Positions 35,365 to 47,584 of a DNA stretch of 64,000 nt are shown here, piece after piece (the stretch's first letter is position 1; every line of letters starts with the position of its first letter). Made by a program: the position numbers and the translations under genes. The notes below the pieces were generated by a model, which was given only the letters and a program-made list of their open reading frames with translations, did no database searches and was not told the DNA's origin. This DNA is from Crocodylus rhombifer (lineage: Eukaryota > Chordata > Crocodylia > Crocodylidae), in assembly GCA_038503035.1 (NCBI GenBank), contig JAVSML010020758.1, positions 78,322 through 142,321 of the forward strand. Reading direction: 5' to 3'.

Positions 35365-35940
35365 CAGTACAAGCAGTGCAGCAGCAAGGAGGAACAGGAG
35401 AAAGCAAGAATCTCTTAGAAGTCAGAGAAAGCCAGGGGCTTCAATTCATCAGACGTACACCAAGCAGATGTTTATGCCAAAGCTTAACTCTGAGCAAGAT
35501 AAAGATAGGACTCCTAGGACCTACCACTTTTCTAGTACCTTGGGGTAAAAGGTTGGCTTATCATCTGAGTGTTGCTTCTTAACAATGTGGGTCTCTTTCA
35601 GATTGAGCGGTCTATTTAGTCCTCCAGGAGTCAAATATAAATTTTCAAGGTTCATGCATGAACACACTGGTATGAGTGGGTGGGATAGCTATGCATGGTG
35701 ATGTGGAAAGGGAGAGTTTGATGTGATTATATTAGAAAAAGAGTAGTTCATTAATACAGAGATTCTGGAAGGATAATTGACAGAAGAAAGGAGAAACAGA
35801 AGATGCAGGGGTGGAGGTAAAGAACAATGTGGGAAAACGAAAGATTAGAGAGTTAAAAGGAAGGAATAAACAATGGAAAGAAATTTAAAATTATGTTAAA
35901 AAACACCATTATCTATATCAAAGAGGGTGGGGGGAAGGAA
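35365..35940. other. Non-coding, nothing recognised
   Basis: Purine-rich towards 35940. No exon or repeat seen. Confidence 0.45.
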
Positions 35941-37290
35941 GTTTCATAGTTTCATAGTAGCTAGAGTCGGAAGGGACCTAGGTAGATCATCTAGTCCGAC
36001 CCCCTGCCTGAGCAGGAAAGAGCACCGGGGTCAGATGACCCCGGCAAGGTGCTCATCTAACTTCCTTTTAAAAATCCCCAGGCTAGGAGCCTGCACCACT
36101 TCCCCTGGAAGCTGGTTCCAGGCCCTAGCCGCCCTGACTGTGAAGTAGCGCCTCCTAATATCTAATCTAAATTTACCCTCTGCCAGCTTATGACCGTTAT
36201 TCCTGGTCACTCCTGGCAGCGCACGGGGGAACAGGGACTCCCCCAATACCTGCTGATCCCCCCTGACCAGTTTGTAGCAGGCCACAAGGTCCCCCCTTAA
36301 CCTTCTCTTGTGGAGGCTAAACAGGTTCAGGTCCCTTAGCCTCTCCTCATAAGGCCTGCCCTGCTGACCCCTGATCATACGAGTGGCCCTCCTCTGAACT
36401 CTTTCCATATCGTCCACGTCCCTCTTGAAGTGTGGCGCCCAGAACTGGACGCAGTACTCCAGCTGCGGCCTGACCAGTGCCGCATAGAGGGGGAGGATCA
36501 CCTCCCTGGACCTACTCGAGATGCATCTGTGGATGCATGACAGGGTACGGTTGGCCTTCTTGACTGCCTCCCCGCACTGCCGGCCCATGTTCATCATGGA
36601 GTCAATGACGACTCCAAGATCCTTTTCCGTCTCCGTGCTGGCAAGAGGGGAGTTCCCCAACCTGTAAGTGTGGTGCCGGTTCTTCCTCCCCCTGTGCAAC
36701 ACCTTGCACTTATCAGTGTTAAACCCCATCCTATTCTCATCCGCCCACCGTTGCAACCTGTCAAGGTCAGCTTGTAGCCTATTGCACCCTTCTAGTGCAC
36801 CCACATTCCCCCACATCTTAGTGTCATCAGCAAACTTGAACAGGGTGCTTTCTACCCCGTCATCCAAGTCACTGATGAAGATGTTGAACAGTGCGGGCCC
36901 GAGGACCGAGCCCTGCGGAACCCCACTGCCCACGTCCTTCCAGGTCGAGAAGAACCCATCCACTACCACCCTCTGGGTGCGGCCCTCCAACCAGTTGGCG
37001 ACCCATTTGACCGTGTGGGCATCGACACCACAGTCTCCCAGCTTTTTGATGAGGACAGGGTGAGAGACAGTGTCGAAAGCCTTCCGGAAGTCCAAAAAGA
37101 CTACATCCACAGCAACCCCTGCGTCTTACGATCAGGTCACCAAATCATTAAAGGCCACCAGGTTGGTCTGACAAGACCTGCCACTGATGAACCCATGTTG
37201 GTTGCCCCTGAGCATGCATTCCCCGGCAAGGCCCTCCTGGATGTGTGCCAGGACAATTTTTTCAAAGAGCTTACCCGGGATTGAGGTAAG
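35941..37290 (-). mobile_element. CR1 LINE, 5'-truncated, youngest-looking copy
   Basis: Minus-strand CR1 of about 1.35 kb. Its 3' end at 35943 carries TTTCATAG twice on the plus strand. It holds the last two-thirds of the RT and the C-terminal region of ORF2. A 359-codon frame at 37110-36031 is unbroken. Upstream, 37290-37135 gives LFEKIVLAHIQEGLAGECML and NQHGFISGRSCQTN in another frame. High GC and few breaks suggest a later insertion than the copies at 400 and 16758. It lies in CPPED1 intron 1, on the same strand as the gene. Confidence 0.92.
36031..37110 (-). pseudogene. CR1 ORF2 fragment: reverse transcriptase core and C-terminus
   Basis: 359 codons in one frame. The fragment starts in the RT at FLDFRKAFDTVSHPVL. 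It carries GVPQGSVLGPALFNIF (about residues 63-78), the catalytic block FADDTKMW (about 93-100) and NTDKCKVLHRGRKN, then the conserved C-terminal domain (SREVILPLYAALVRPQLEYC, WNQLPGEVVQAPSLGIFKRK). Endonuclease, ORF1 and the RT N-terminus are missing, so it cannot move itself. The ATG at 37110 is internal to the original ORF. RT acts in target-primed reverse transcription. Here it is only a decayed copy within an intron. Confidence 0.9.
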
Positions 37291-38795
37291 AAGTAATGAT
37301 GAATGGAATGAAGCCAAGATGGGAAAGAAGGCATAACAAAAAGAGAAACGCATGAAGCCAGGGTGTGTATGCAGTTTTTAATATATTTAATTAATTTCAC
37401 TTGCTTTTGTTAATTTAGCGACCAGGTTTTGTGCGGTATAATTTATCAACATTGGGGGAAAATGAGGGACAAAAAAAGAGAGTGACAGAAGATCAAGAAT
37501 ATCTTCAACTTTTTCTGATATTTTCTGATATTTGACCAGTCCAAAAAAGAAGTTGTGGTTGAGTGTCGTTTAACGAGTGCTCATCTATAGAGTCATCTAT
37601 AGAGATGCACTCCAGGTGAGAGCATCGAGGCTAGAGATGCCAAATTGGGAATATTTTTCCTCTCTTTGCTGTGTATCGAACAACTTACATTCAAGAGAAA
37701 TAAAAACTGGTTCTTCAGATTCACAAAGCCTTTATTACTTTTTCCTTATATGAAAGAACAAATTCAGGCTCTTGCAAACTCCTTAAACAGGGCTAATGTC
37801 TGGATGTTGTACTGCAACATCTCTTAATGCTAATGCATGGAGTCATGAGAGACAGCGGAACAGTTCTGAACACCCATGATCTGGAGAGATGAACTCAAAA
37901 GTGGGAGAGGTACAGAGAAGAGCAGCAGGGATGAGTAGGAGAATGGAGACCTTCTCCTGAAAGAAGAGAAAAGAAAGATTAATTTTTTGGGGGCAGAAAA
38001 TGAAAACTGCAAAGATAAATCCTTTATCTCTGTAACTATGTAAGAGTAGATAAAATGCAAAGAGGAAAGTATTGTTTAAGCTAAGCCAAGGCTGAAAGAG
38101 GACAAATGAGTATAAAACTGGCCATGAATAAGGAAATTAGAAGAACATTTCTAACCAAAAGAGTTAAAGTCTGGAATAGCTTCCAATAGCATTACTGAAA
38201 AAGAACTCTAACTGGTTTTAAAATGGAGCTTGATAATTTTGGGAGAGAGATTACATGCCTGGTTTTCAGCAGTGGCAGGATACCAGACACAATGAGCCTG
38301 GAGAGAAAGACCTTCCCTCCTACGTTCCCAAAAGATTCACCAATAACATGCAAGGGGTGAAGCAAGGGATGAAAACCTGAGTCTCACTAAGAATATGGAA
38401 CTTTTTTTTTCTGAAGCAGGAGCAAACTCAAAGGTAACAGAAATGGGGAAACCTTAGAATTTCTTCAGATGCTGATTAAGAACAGTGCCATAAACTGTAA
38501 GATAGCTCACACTGCCTTTTTCATAACTCTGAATGACTCTTTTATGGCATTAGTGTTTCCATAAAATTTGCATATAACTGTGAAAAACTTCCGGTTATTT
38601 TAACTGATCAAATGTTATTTGAGATTTAACAGTTCTTCTTTTGTTTCCATTAAACATTCCTATATAAACAGGACAGCTTCCTTTCTTCATCATGCACCAA
38701 TTTTTTGCTTTATTAAATAGGGCTGGCCGTACAAGAATTCCATGTCTACACAAAGTTTGCCCTTTTTCCAAAGCCAAACAACAAGAGGTGCTTTG
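37291..38795. other. Non-coding, nothing recognised
   Basis: AT- and purine-rich. A small duplication (TCATCTATAGAG twice at about 37580-37605) is the only pattern seen. Confidence 0.45.
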
Positions 38796-38860
38796 GAGCA
38801 TGGACTTGAACTTAGCTCCTCTCACACCCCCAGCAAGTGTCTAACTACCAATATAGCAAG
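38796..38860 (-). repeat. tRNA-derived SINE fragment, tentative
   Basis: The reverse strand reads GAGCTAAGTTCAAGTCC, a B-box-like word, preceded by an A-box-like TAGTTAGACACTTGC. Too short to name. Read as the head of an old MIR-type SINE. Confidence 0.35.
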
Positions 38861-38989
38861 TCTCTCCCTCTCTCACTTCCACCCTCTCTCTTCCTGTTGG
38901 AGCTGTTCCCCTTTTTATAAATAACACATTCATTGGGTCAGAGATAGACTGACTCGACAAATATAAATATTGCCTACTGCATGTGTGGT

Positions 38990-39960
38990 GGATATGGATG
39001 ATGATCTGAGAACCACATTTTCTGTTTCCTGCAGAAAAATGAGGTTTTTCCCCTTTAAAGGGAAAAAAAAACCCTGGGAAGCCATGGGTTTCCTCTTGCA
39101 GGCTGACAGTTTCAGCTTGCAAAGAGCTGCTTGAGGCTGGGGGGAGTGAGAGGACTATCAGATGCAGGGGTCCACATGCATGTGCCCAGCAGTGCAGCCA
39201 GGCAGTCTGATGGGGAGCAACTCTCACAGCTGCCTGCAGGAGCTGCCTCTGGCCGAATGGGTGGGACCTAGTACAGGAAGAAGTGCCACGCTGCCCTGCC
39301 CACCCAGCAGCAGTGGGAGGGCACAACCCTCCACTGCCAACATGGCACCTCACCTTGACAGCCATAGCAGCACAGCGGGCATGGGGTTCCTGGCAGCAGT
39401 GCAGAGTTGTGCACCTGTGCTGCAATGGGCAGGCAGGGGGTGTCTCACCTTGGCGGTCACGGAGGTGCAGTGCTCTTTCCCGTGCTGGGTCCTGCCCGCT
39501 GGGCTGTGGAGGCAGCTCCTGCCCAGTGCCAGTCTAGCCAGGCTGCAGCCCCATGCCCTGCTGTGGGCATAGAAATCTGGGAGGACACATGCCCCCTCAT
39601 GACCTCCTGATGCATCGCCTATGCTCACACACCCCCTGCCCCACATGCACACTCCCTTTTCCACACACTGCAGGGTTTGGGCCTGAGGGCAACAGGTTAG
39701 CAGTGAGGGGGCACCAGCAGCAGGGCTGGGGGTGGTCTGTGGGTTGGGAGTGAGGGGACACCAGCAGGATCAGGGGGCTGCAGGTCAGGAGTGAGGGGCA
39801 CCAGCAGGGCTGGAGGGGTGGGGGACAGTGGGTTGGGAGTGAGGGGCAATGGCATGGGCAGGGCAGAGCACTGGCGTATCAGGGCTGCTCGGTGCACAAA
39901 GCAGTGGAGGAGCAGCTACAGCTAGGCTCATGTCCTGGTGAGTAAAGCAGGCAGGGGGAG
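38990..39960. repeat. GC-rich unclassified repeat with a minisatellite
   Basis: A GC-rich island in AT-rich intron. At 39702, 39749, 39790 and 39838 the word AGTGAGGGG recurs, mostly followed by CACCAGCAG, giving units of 41-48 bp. The open frames are low complexity. It may be the interior of a non-autonomous transposon, but I could not settle its ends. Confidence 0.45.
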
Positions 39961-40224
39961 CTCTGATCTTCCATGATAAAAAAAACCAAAATCAAACACC
40001 AAAATATACATGTATTTAGAATATATTGTGTTATTATGACTGAGGCACTGGTAGGGTTCCAGACGACTTTAAAACTGTAAATATATCAACAAAACGTGTT
40101 CAGCTGACACCTATACATACACATATAGTGGCATCTCATTTTATTATGGAAAAACACACACTTTGGGTAGGTTTTTTTACAGTAAGATAATTTGGGATTT
40201 TTAAACAGAGAAACCAGGATCCCC

Positions 40225-40330
40225 AGTGATAACTTGCTCTGAACCAAGCAAAACAGGAATTTGAACCTAGGTCTTTCACACCCCACCGGAGAATGCCCTA
40301 ATCAACTGTTGGTCCATTGGCTACTCTGAG
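40225..40330 (-). repeat. tRNA-derived SINE head, minus orientation
   Basis: On the reverse strand AGACCTAGGTTCAAATTCC contains a good pol III B box (GGTTCAAATTCC). It is preceded by the A-box-like TTGATTAGGGCATTCTCC. Old amniote tRNA-derived SINEs have this arrangement. Not a functional tRNA: no acceptor or anticodon stems can be drawn. Confidence 0.5.
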
Positions 40331-41240
40331 TGTCTCCCTAGCTTCCACTCCAGAAATTCAATCCAGGAGTTGAGTAATCTTCCTGACGAGTTTCTTTTGT
40401 GCTCTAAAATTCCAAGAAAATTTTCATTTGGGGGAATGGGGATGTGTCAGTGTTTTCCTTCAAGAATATTTAAGTTTTTCCCTTGGAGGAAGGGAGGGGT
40501 CTTCAAGAATCTCAGCCCGGGAGTTAAGTTGATCAATAAGGCTGAATTACATTCTTTTTCAGGACTACAGAGGAGCTACACAGAGCAGCAAACTTCATAC
40601 TACCTAGGTCTTATTTCACTTTCTGAAGTCAGACATACATTTAAAACTGTGTAACGGTCAAGTGTCTTTAAGCCTGTTGATATCCAGTTAAATGAACCTC
40701 AAAGAACGAAAGATTGCCTGAACTAATTGCTCCACAGCTCTCCCTAGAGAAATTAATTCCAATGAGTCTGGAAAAATTCCATGCCCCACAAGAGCATACA
40801 GAAACTAGAACTGACAAGAGCCAGCCCCAGCATGGACTGATTTAAATCAATTAATTTAAGTCACCAAGTGGAAAGCTTCAATTTACATAATAGTTTTAAT
40901 CAATTTTTTTTTTTAGTTAAAAGTATCTTTTTAAAGAAAGGTGAATTCTCATTGGTTAATATAATTATTAAAGGTTGTAGACTTTACAATTAAATAGAGC
41001 CTTTACACTAGATTACATATAACTTTTCACTACCCAAGAGGGGACATTATAAACATTTAACTGATTATATGGCTTAATGTTTTCAGAGTCTTATAAATTT
41101 CATATTTACTATGCTAGAAAAGGGTGAATAATACATTGCTTTATAATTCATCCTCTGCTCATAATGTGTGTCAAGAAGATGCATTAAAATAAAGAGTATA
41201 AACCCAAATTGGCTCAGTGGATGATCCTGGCGAGTTATAG
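40331..41240. other. Non-coding, nothing recognised
   Basis: AT-rich intron sequence. Confidence 0.45.
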
Positions 41241-41479
41241 CACGGGTGGCCAACCTGAAATGTGTGCCAAAAGTGACATTGGCAGCCTCTGTATGAGGCA
41301 CGTCACAGATCAGGCGCAGAAGCAAATAGGGCAACAAGCAGAAAGTGGAGCAGCTGACTGGGTAAGAAGCACAGGGCAGGGAGCAGCAGATTGGGCAGGG
41401 GAAGGGAGTCAGAGTGGCAATCCTGGAAGGCCTAAGGCTTAATTTGTGGCACATCAGCTGAAAAGCTTGGCCCCTGCTG
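41241..41479. mobile_element. 239-bp hAT-like MITE with perfect duplication
   Basis: The left end CACGGGTGGCCAACCTGAAA and the right end, reversed CAGCAGGGGCCAAGC then TTTTCAGC, are related inverted repeats. Both ends go on to a TGTGCCA word. AGTTATAG stands on both sides (41233-41240 and 41480-41487), an exact 8-bp duplication. No coding content. Confidence 0.8.
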
Positions 41480-43070
41480 AGTTATAGATGGCAACTCCCA
41501 AGCCCAACATCTGTTATCACTTTGCCAGCCTCTGAACACCCATAGGATCAAACCCTTAATATGACCTATTGTGCCACGTTTATAAATCTTGACCTCAAGT
41601 ATCATCCCCAATTCTTTAAGTAGAAAAGCACACATTTTGCAACTCAATGTTTTTTAAGCAGAGGGTTATAGATTCAGTATACTAATTTTAATTTTAAGGA
41701 GGTTAGAGAGACAGTTTGGGCCTTAACACGTTTTGTATTAAATTCAGATTTTTAAAAAGAAAGATGTGTTGTAATTTAAATGCCCCCCCACACACATACA
41801 TTTACCAACCCAGGGCAAGCCATTTTAATCCTGACATGTCTTTAATTATAACTTTATCCCAGACTACCAATATGTAGATCACACCCAGTATAAACTGTGC
41901 ATCAGAAGTGCATGCTCTGTCATGGCAAGCCCTAAATCAGTCTCTTTGGGACATGGAATATAGGACACAGTTCAATTTACAACCTACCAGCTAATCAAGC
42001 AATCACACTCAAAAACCTGTTTTTTAAATGAGACATGCCACTTCTTAAAGAGCTGTTAGACTAACTGTATGAAGTCTCCATACACAGAACTTAGAAACGC
42101 CTATGCTAGCCTAACGTTTTTTTGGCTGAATATACCAAGATTTGACTACAGTTCGCTCTGAATATTACCCACTTGCTCCAAGCTAAAGTAATATTTTTAA
42201 TTCAAGGAAAATTGCGAACTAACAATATCCCACATGCAGAGAATACATTTTTGTCATTAATTTTCAGCACTTTAGTTGGCTTTGACCTATTCTGATAATT
42301 CATATAACATATGGATGCATAGCTCCAAATACAACATGTATCTGTGATTAGTAGTCAGGGTAGGCTTACATATTGAGGCAGAAGAGAACACAAGGTTTTT
42401 ATAGCAGCTGTAACATTAGAAATATATACTGGTAATGTGGGCCTTTATTCCTCAAACAGCCTTTTTGGCATGAAACATACCAATGACAGGTACATCACGG
42501 CACCTTTAAAAAGATGTTCACCAACAGGGCTTATGAGCCTGTACATTTCATAAGATGACACAAACATTGTCAATCATTAGGCAGACCTTATCTTTGATTC
42601 TTATTCATTCTGCTCCAACATATGCCAAGATATCTGCACAAACACAGGATCAACGCAATATCACATTAACTGCTGAGGAAGACAAGTTGGCAGAGGGTGC
42701 CAGTTTTTGTGTCTGATCTCACTTTTTGCTTCTTCTTAAATGGCCTCTTGTGAAATTAATCCTAACAAGTTAGTAGCAATGCACTGCAGGAGAAAAGCTC
42801 ATTAGAAAAGAGACTGAGCCCATCAAAAGGCATTTTAGCGACACTACGTTTTTAAGTCTTTTTGGTGTCTTGGCCTGACTTCTCTAGTTATTTTCTAACC
42901 ATCTTCATTTCTCACACATTTTCTTGTGAGAGATGCAATGCTCTATTAAATGATTGCATACAAGCATTAGATACAAATGCATTAGATACAGATACAACAG
43001 CATTTTCAGAATCCACAACACTTTTTGAAATAAAGACAGTCTATATAAAGCTCATTTTTCCTTGAAAGCA
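41480..43070. other. Non-coding, nothing recognised
   Basis: AT-rich CPPED1 intron 1 sequence without a clear repeat. Confidence 0.45.
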
Positions 43071-43078
43071 GTACCTAT

Positions 43079-44131
43079 TAGAGGTGTACCAATATATTGG
43101 TCCAATATTGGATGGGCACCAATATAAAGAAAATTGTTGGTATCAAAAATCGGCCTGATATAGCCGGTAATTTGGCCGATAAATTATGTACAGTGCAGCA
43201 CATGGGCAGTGAGGAGCACAGCCTGGCAGCTTGAACAGCAGTATTCAGCTGGTAAGTCTGGTGTGGTGGAAAGGGAGGGGTGCGGGAAGGCGCTTGGGGC
43301 AGGGCAGATCAAGGCCCCCGCAGCAAGGGAGGAGTGGGGCAGGGGCAAATGCTGCCCAGCCAGGGTGGTGTGGGTGTGGGATGGAGCCACAGCTCGTTTG
43401 GGGGGGGTGGGAAGGGCAGCTCCCACTGCTGTGCACTGCTCATCCAGGAGCCACTCGTCTGGCAGCTCCTGCCGCTGCTTCTGCTGCTTGCATGGAGGGG
43501 TGCCGCCGGATCCGCATGGGGCGGGCTCTATCCCAGCAGGGGCTGGGCTGCGCTCAGGGCGGTGGCTGTGGCAGTGGGAGGGGGCTATGGGGGGCCTGCA
43601 GCCACCCCAAAATTCACAACAGCCCCCCCCCCCCCCCAGCTCCCCCTCCCAGCGCAGCCTGACCCAGCTGCCATCCAGCTGGGAAGACCTTGGCACAGTC
43701 CCAGCCCCAGCCTGCCCTGTTCCATGCAGATCCAGGGGCACATGTTCCCCTGAATGAGCAGCAGGAACAGCAGCTCCTGCAACGGGAGCAGTGGCAGAAA
43801 CTGTCGGATAAGCTGCCAGACGAGCAGCTCCCAGACAAGCCCTCCCACCCTCTCTGGACAAGATGCAAATCTGTCCCACGCCTACCTTGCCCCGGTTGGG
43901 CAGCACTTGCCCTAGTCCCTACCCCAGCCCCACTCCTTCCTCACCACAGGGACCTTGATCTGCACCCCACGCACCCCTTCCCTTCCATTCCACCATAGTA
44001 GACTTACCAGCCGGACACTGTTCTTCAAGCTGCTGGGCTGGTATTGGAAATCAGGCTGGTATCGGCCAATATGCCTCCTTAAAAATCAGCTATTGGTATT
44101 GGCCCCAAAAATCTCTATTGGTGCACCCCTA
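43079..44131. mobile_element. 1,053-bp hAT-like element with perfect 8-bp duplication
   Basis: Ends TAGAGGTGTACCAATA and, reversed, TAGGGGTGCACCAATA differ at two positions. GTACCTAT flanks both sides exactly (43071-43078 and 44132-44139). Inside each end is AT-rich sequence with ATTGG / CCAAT and GGCCGAT words in inverted arrangement. The middle, about 43190-43980, is very GC-rich and gives long open frames on both strands with no recognisable domain. Non-autonomous. It sits in CPPED1 intron 1. Confidence 0.88.
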
Positions 44132-44139
44132 GTACCTAT

Positions 44140-45230
44140 GCAGCTACTATGCCACCTAAGTAGAATCAAAGCATTTTTATATCAAGATGATGATGAATAC
44201 AGTATAATAATGCAAACAGAAGAGACCCAAGAAATGTCCATGCTTGTTGACAAACTGTCAAAAGACATTGACACAGCTTCTTCCCCAAAAAAAGAACTCC
44301 TGAAGTACACTGTCCCAAGTGCTGTCTGTTAGTATGTATTAAATACCAAGCAAAACAAAGTATTCTTACTCATATGTTTACAACGTTTTGTAATCAAGTA
44401 CTTAAAATGTAAATCTCCCTGTCTGTCTGTTTTCAAATATGGAATACTATGAAAAATAATCAGGTTTGCATTTCTTTTCCCTTAGCAAAGTTTTTGAAAA
44501 AAATTAACCTTACAGCCAGATGTCACATTGCTTAAACTGTAGTTTCCCCCCATATCTAAGAATACAGAAGAAACTGCTTCATACAGGGAGAGAAGTGGAA
44601 ATGGCATTTTTACAGATCAAGCAAAAGGAAAGGAGATGGAATGTTCAAGCCAAGACAATCTTTATACATCATAGGGTGGTAAAGGAAAAAAAATGTATTT
44701 ACCTTGTAAATACTTGTTTTATAGTTACCTCCAAGAGAACATTTTTAGTCCTAAACTGGCTTGCTTTAAAAAAAGAGAGAGATTTAATGAAAATACTTTA
44801 TATTTACAATATCTTTCTAATGCTAAAATTTCTCAATAATTATGACTTTCAAATTGTGGCCATTATTATTTGTAAAAGCTGATACATTTTAATGCAGTCT
44901 TTAGTTTCTGTCTTCCTTAGAGACCTCCAGAGAATAAACCAAGAAACTTCTGCTCTATGGCCAAGGTAAACTGTTTTGTGATCTCTACTGCAGTTTAAAA
45001 ACATCTGTTGAAATCGTTTTCTGGGAACTTGTTTTAAAATCACCATCAGATTTCTCTCCCCAAGGGAATTACCAGCAGAACTTTGCACCTAGGTCACTTG
45101 CAGTACTAAACTGCAAGATACTAACAAAAATAACCAGCTCCTGAGAACCTATCTCCCTACGCCATAGGCACCACATACTCCTATCATCACTTGTACAATC
45201 ACCTTTATTTTTCCCAAGTCCTATGTGCCA
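44140..45230. other. Non-coding, nothing recognised
   Basis: AT-rich intron. Confidence 0.45.
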
Positions 45231-45848
45231 TATTTACTGGAATCCAAGACAAAGTCTTTTGCCCCATTCAACATGGGGAGAAAAGTCCCATGTTTTAGAT
45301 TCAAGTACAGAGTAAAGGGTGGACAGGCAGCTGCTGCGGCTCTGACTCTGGCCAGAAGTCTAGGTCAGGGCCAGTCAGGGCTGCAGCAGTTGCCAGACCC
45401 CAGCTCTGCCTCTACCTCCTTCCTCCTGCTCCTGCTTAATGTCAGGAGTGGCTCTGGTCACATTCTCTTCCAGGAAGAGCATGTGGAAGCTCTGGCTCAT
45501 CCTGGCCATGCGGTCAGTGCCAGCAATGGCAGCTCTGGCCCGAGGTGCTACTGCGTGGCCACACAAGAGCTGGAGCTTCCACGGTGCTCCGTGCCCTAGA
45601 GGAAATGGAGTTGAAGTTGCAGGGGGAGGTTAGGAGACAGGCAGCATGGGGGACAAGTGGTGGGGGGCCTAGGGGGCCATCTGCTCCCTTGCAGCAGCAG
45701 TGGCAGGGAAAAAATTAAGGTGGTCCTCTGATCATTAGTTTCTATACATGAAAAATTAAAACAAATTATACATTTTCTATATATAGAATCTAATTATTGG
45801 GGGGGGGGGTCATCCTAAATTCAAAGTCACCTAGGATTTAGGTAAATA
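45231..45848. mobile_element. TIR element with TATTTAC ends, probable TA duplication
   Basis: The left end TATTTACTGGAATCCAAGAC and the right end, reversed TATTTACCTAAATCCTAGG, are inverted copies with several changes. If TA is the target duplication, the ends read TTTACTGGAATCC and TTTACCTAAATCC. The interior 45310-45710 is GC-rich. The frame 45225-45599 is not recognisable as a protein. Confidence 0.6.
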
Positions 45849-47040
45849 AAATGCTTGAAAGCCCTCTCTCCTGTCATTTCCAAGCCTTTGCTAAATATGC
45901 TGACAGAAATATGATCATATTTTGAACTTCCTCACAGCATCTTTTTAGGGCATTTTAATAACGTGCACCTCATTTGGCAAAGGCAGCTGCTACCTGAACC
46001 ACAGAAGGGGTTGGAAACTTCCCTAAAGCACCAGTGCAACTGTTCAAGGCACTGGGGATTCTGAAACACCAGCTCTCCTGGGCAGGCAGGACAGGAAAAC
46101 AGATCAAACAATTCCAAAGTCTAGAGAGATCCATTTTGCCCATAACATTATAAAAGCAAAGTGCACAAAAATATTGTTCTGGAATAACAGGTGGAGAAGT
46201 GGATCTATAACAACGAGATGGGGAAAAAGGCCACCAGGTAGTGTTTCAATGAAAAAAGTACAATCATAGCCCAGAGATGTGGGTTTTTTGGAAAATTTGG
46301 AATTTTAAATTTTTCCAATGCCCTGAATAAAGCCAGAACCGATTTAGCATGTTTATTTGACTTCTATTTAATAAACAAAACTAAAAAAGTACCCCGTGTT
46401 AATTTTATGTCCCAAAAACCACAAGTATTTGAACTGAAATATTTGATTAGGAAAAAAATTAAATACAGCACACTTAATGTGGTTTAAATGTTATATTAAA
46501 AAAATTCAAAGCTCTACGTGGAAAGAAGTTATTTTTATTGGAATATTTGTAAAAATGTAAAGACAATACACAATAGCATGTACTTCCCTTGCATTGTTTG
46601 TTTAAATTTAAGGAAAAAAACCACAAAGGCACTGAAAACTGTTGACATACTAATTTTAGGACACCCAAAGAGCTGTGCATGATGTGCTGTGCTTTGGTTT
46701 TGATTTGACTGGCATAGCCAATTAGGTGAATTCATAACTTGATTTTTGGCTTGGATTATTAGGTGAGTGTATTTACCCTCCTGTTTACAAATCAATAAAA
46801 CATATGTACTCTCTCAGACACTTCCTAGGGATAATCACCTGAAAAATATTAAAATTACAACTTTGAAACTGCCAAGCTTGCCTAATATGCCGGCCTGCCT
46901 ACCTGTCTATGGGGCAGTCTGCCCAGTCTCGCCTGACATGACTTTGCTGCTCCCATAAACTGGTGGTATAATGCAGGAGACTGCCTATTTCCTCACCCAA
47001 TGCTAGGGGGTGTTATCTGCAGCTCCAAACTGTCCCTACA
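45849..47040. other. Non-coding, nothing recognised
   Basis: AT-rich intron without assignable repeats. Confidence 0.45.
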
Positions 47041-47580
47041 CCACAGCCCATTCCCCGTAGATGGCATCTCAGTTCTTAGTCTCCGGCCCCACACTGGGCC
47101 CTATAACCCTTGAGTCTGGACCCCAACTAGACCCCTTCCCATCAGGCGGCCTCATTCTGGGCTGCCTAGTTCCCTGCACTCTTCCCTGTCCTGGGTGTGG
47201 CCCCCCCAGGACTTTTGGCCAGAGACCCTGGCCTCACCTCCAAGGCCAGTCAGAACCCCAGGCCCTCAGCTCTGGACATCCCTCATGGTGCCCTTTGCCC
47301 CTTTTGGCCACAGCACTGACCAGCCAAGGGTGCCTCAAGTCAGGCTTCTGAGCAACTAGCCCACACACTCCAACAAGGGTCCACCTTCTCAGGCCCTGCT
47401 ATGGGATTACCCACCCTGCTGTGGGAGCTGGGGTTAGGGCGCCCTGACCCACCTCTTATGGGGGTGGTAAGTGGCTTGGCATTTCCTGGGGGCTCCCATA
47501 CCACTAGAAGCCCCACCAGGCCACCCATCCCTGGCCAGGTGCAGTTTTAGGTCATGCCCAGGACCAACGGCCTTCTGCTC
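47041..47580. repeat. GC-rich block, probably an old repeat
   Basis: Words such as CCCCACACTGGGCCCTATAA and CTGGACCCCAACTAGACCCC resemble the interior of the element at 54744-55878 (ACTGGGCTTCTG, GGGGCCT words). No ends found, so the link is only a suggestion. Confidence 0.3.
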
Positions 47581-47584
47581 TTAC

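Noticed and set aside
40225..40330. tRNA gene
   Set aside because: Only pol III box-like words. No cloverleaf, so a SINE head is the better reading.
43184..43906. 240-codon minus frame and overlapping plus frames
   Set aside because: They lie in the GC-rich core of the hAT-like element at 43079-44131. Low-complexity translations on both strands, no domain.
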